Assembly (NCBI GenBank): GCA_900320795.1
Contig: ONTQ01000020.1
Location: 1-36,305 of the forward strand
Source of the DNA: an uncultured Bacteroidales bacterium
Lineage (GTDB): Bacteria > Bacteroidota > Bacteroidia > Bacteroidales > UBA932
Direction of reading: 5' to 3'
DNA length: 36,305 nucleotides
The notes beneath the pieces are model-generated. The model was not told where the DNA came from and made no database searches. It saw only the letters and a program-made list of their open reading frames with translations. This document shows positions 35,923 to 36,305 of this stretch, piece by piece. Both the position numbers and the translations under genes were made by a program. Position 1 is the stretch's first letter, and every line of letters starts with the position of its first letter.

Positions 35923-36305
35923 CTACAGTTCGTTCTTGACGTCGGAGACAATCTGGCCGTCGAAGAGGTCAATGGCAACCCGCTGCTGCTGACCGCCGGA
36001 GAGTTGCTGCGGGAAATGCTGGGCGCGGTGGCTGATGGCCATGCGCTTCATGATTTCCGTGACCTTCTGCTTGCGCTCACTGGCCGATATGTTCAGGTAC
36101 CGCAGCGGCAACTCAATGTTCTCATACACATTGAGTTCGTCAATCAGGTTGAAACTCTGGAACACAAAGCCGATGTTGCCCTTGCGGAACTTGGTGCGCT
36201 CCTTCTCCTTGAGGCCACCCACTTCTGTACCGAGGAGTTCATACGAGCCGCTGGTGGGATTGTCCAGCAGGCCCAGGATGTTCAGCAGCGTGGACTTGCC
36301 GCAGC
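35923..36305 (-). pseudogene. LolD/MacB-type ABC transporter ATPase with internal deletion (5' end outside window)
   Basis: The visible part starts within Walker A (CGKSTLLNILG), passes the Q-loop (GFVFQSFNLIDEL) and reaches the signature LSGGQQQRVAI. The next residues are DLFDGQIVSDVKNEL, which is the normal C-terminus of this family. The roughly 70-80 residues that should lie between, with ARA, Walker B (LADEPTGNLD) and the switch His, are missing in frame. Such a protein could not hydrolyse ATP normally. The junction is close to repeat array A4. An assembly collapse is possible but a real deletion is more likely. The family exports lipoproteins, peptides or antimicrobial compounds with a MacB-type permease, which would lie beyond the window. 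Confidence 0.75.

Overview
The window looks like chromosomal DNA of a moderately GC-rich member of the Bacteroidota, most likely order Bacteroidales. The evidence is the repeated Bacteroidota-type promoter (TAnnTTTG -7 box, sometimes with TTG about 20 bp upstream), the near absence of Shine-Dalgarno sequences, and the gene content: a PG_1098-type methyltransferase, an S9/DPP-IV-like peptidase, GH38 and GH20 glycosidases, a TonB-receptor-like barrel and a Bacteroidota-style ftsE without ftsX beside it. I cannot place it below order.

Layout. 1-6000: a phytase-like esterase convergent with an ABC-F ATPase, then a REP-associated tyrosine transposase (RAYT) and mnmA, with tandem repeat arrays between them. 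6001-10251: an SGNH hydrolase divergent from lplA, a small membrane protein plus an S9 peptidase, and tRNA-Val(GAC). 10268-14574: a phosphoribosyltransferase remnant, an APH/choline-kinase-like phosphotransferase, a third repeat array and a GH38 alpha-mannosidase. 14575-19700 (minus strand): tig-clpP-clpX followed directly by a GH20 hexosaminidase. 19761-28321 (minus): gyrB overlapping a 7TM-HD phosphohydrolase gene, and upstream of them a TPR protein gene (broken by a frameshift) plus an outer-membrane barrel gene. 28409-33872: ftsE-nth, a convergent methyltransferase, a phosphoglucomutase plus a RidA-like protein, and tRNA-Ala(CGC). 34191-36305: a FlK-like thioesterase paired with an unknown protein, a tiny lipoprotein, a large repeat array, and an ABC ATPase that has lost its Walker B region.

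The most striking feature is not a gene. Four intergenic regions hold 18 good copies (plus one decayed copy) of a palindromic core, GGGGCA-N14-TGCCCC. Copies recur every 52 bp exactly within each array, although the sequence between cores differs from array to array. A second, unrelated hairpin family (AAGGTCC-N7-GGACCTT, seven copies) sits beside one of these arrays and repeats with the same 52-bp period (one interval is 53). A RAYT gene, the kind of enzyme that moves REP palindromes, abuts the first array. I read this as a RAYT/REP-like system with an unusual fixed-period tandem architecture. The 52-bp period is close to five turns of B-DNA.

A second theme is compact signalling. Several -7 boxes lie only 4-5 bp from an ATG (mnmA, lplA, the methyltransferase, the phytase-like gene), which implies leaderless mRNAs. 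Terminators also overlap the promoter of the next gene (tRNA-Ala, gyrB).
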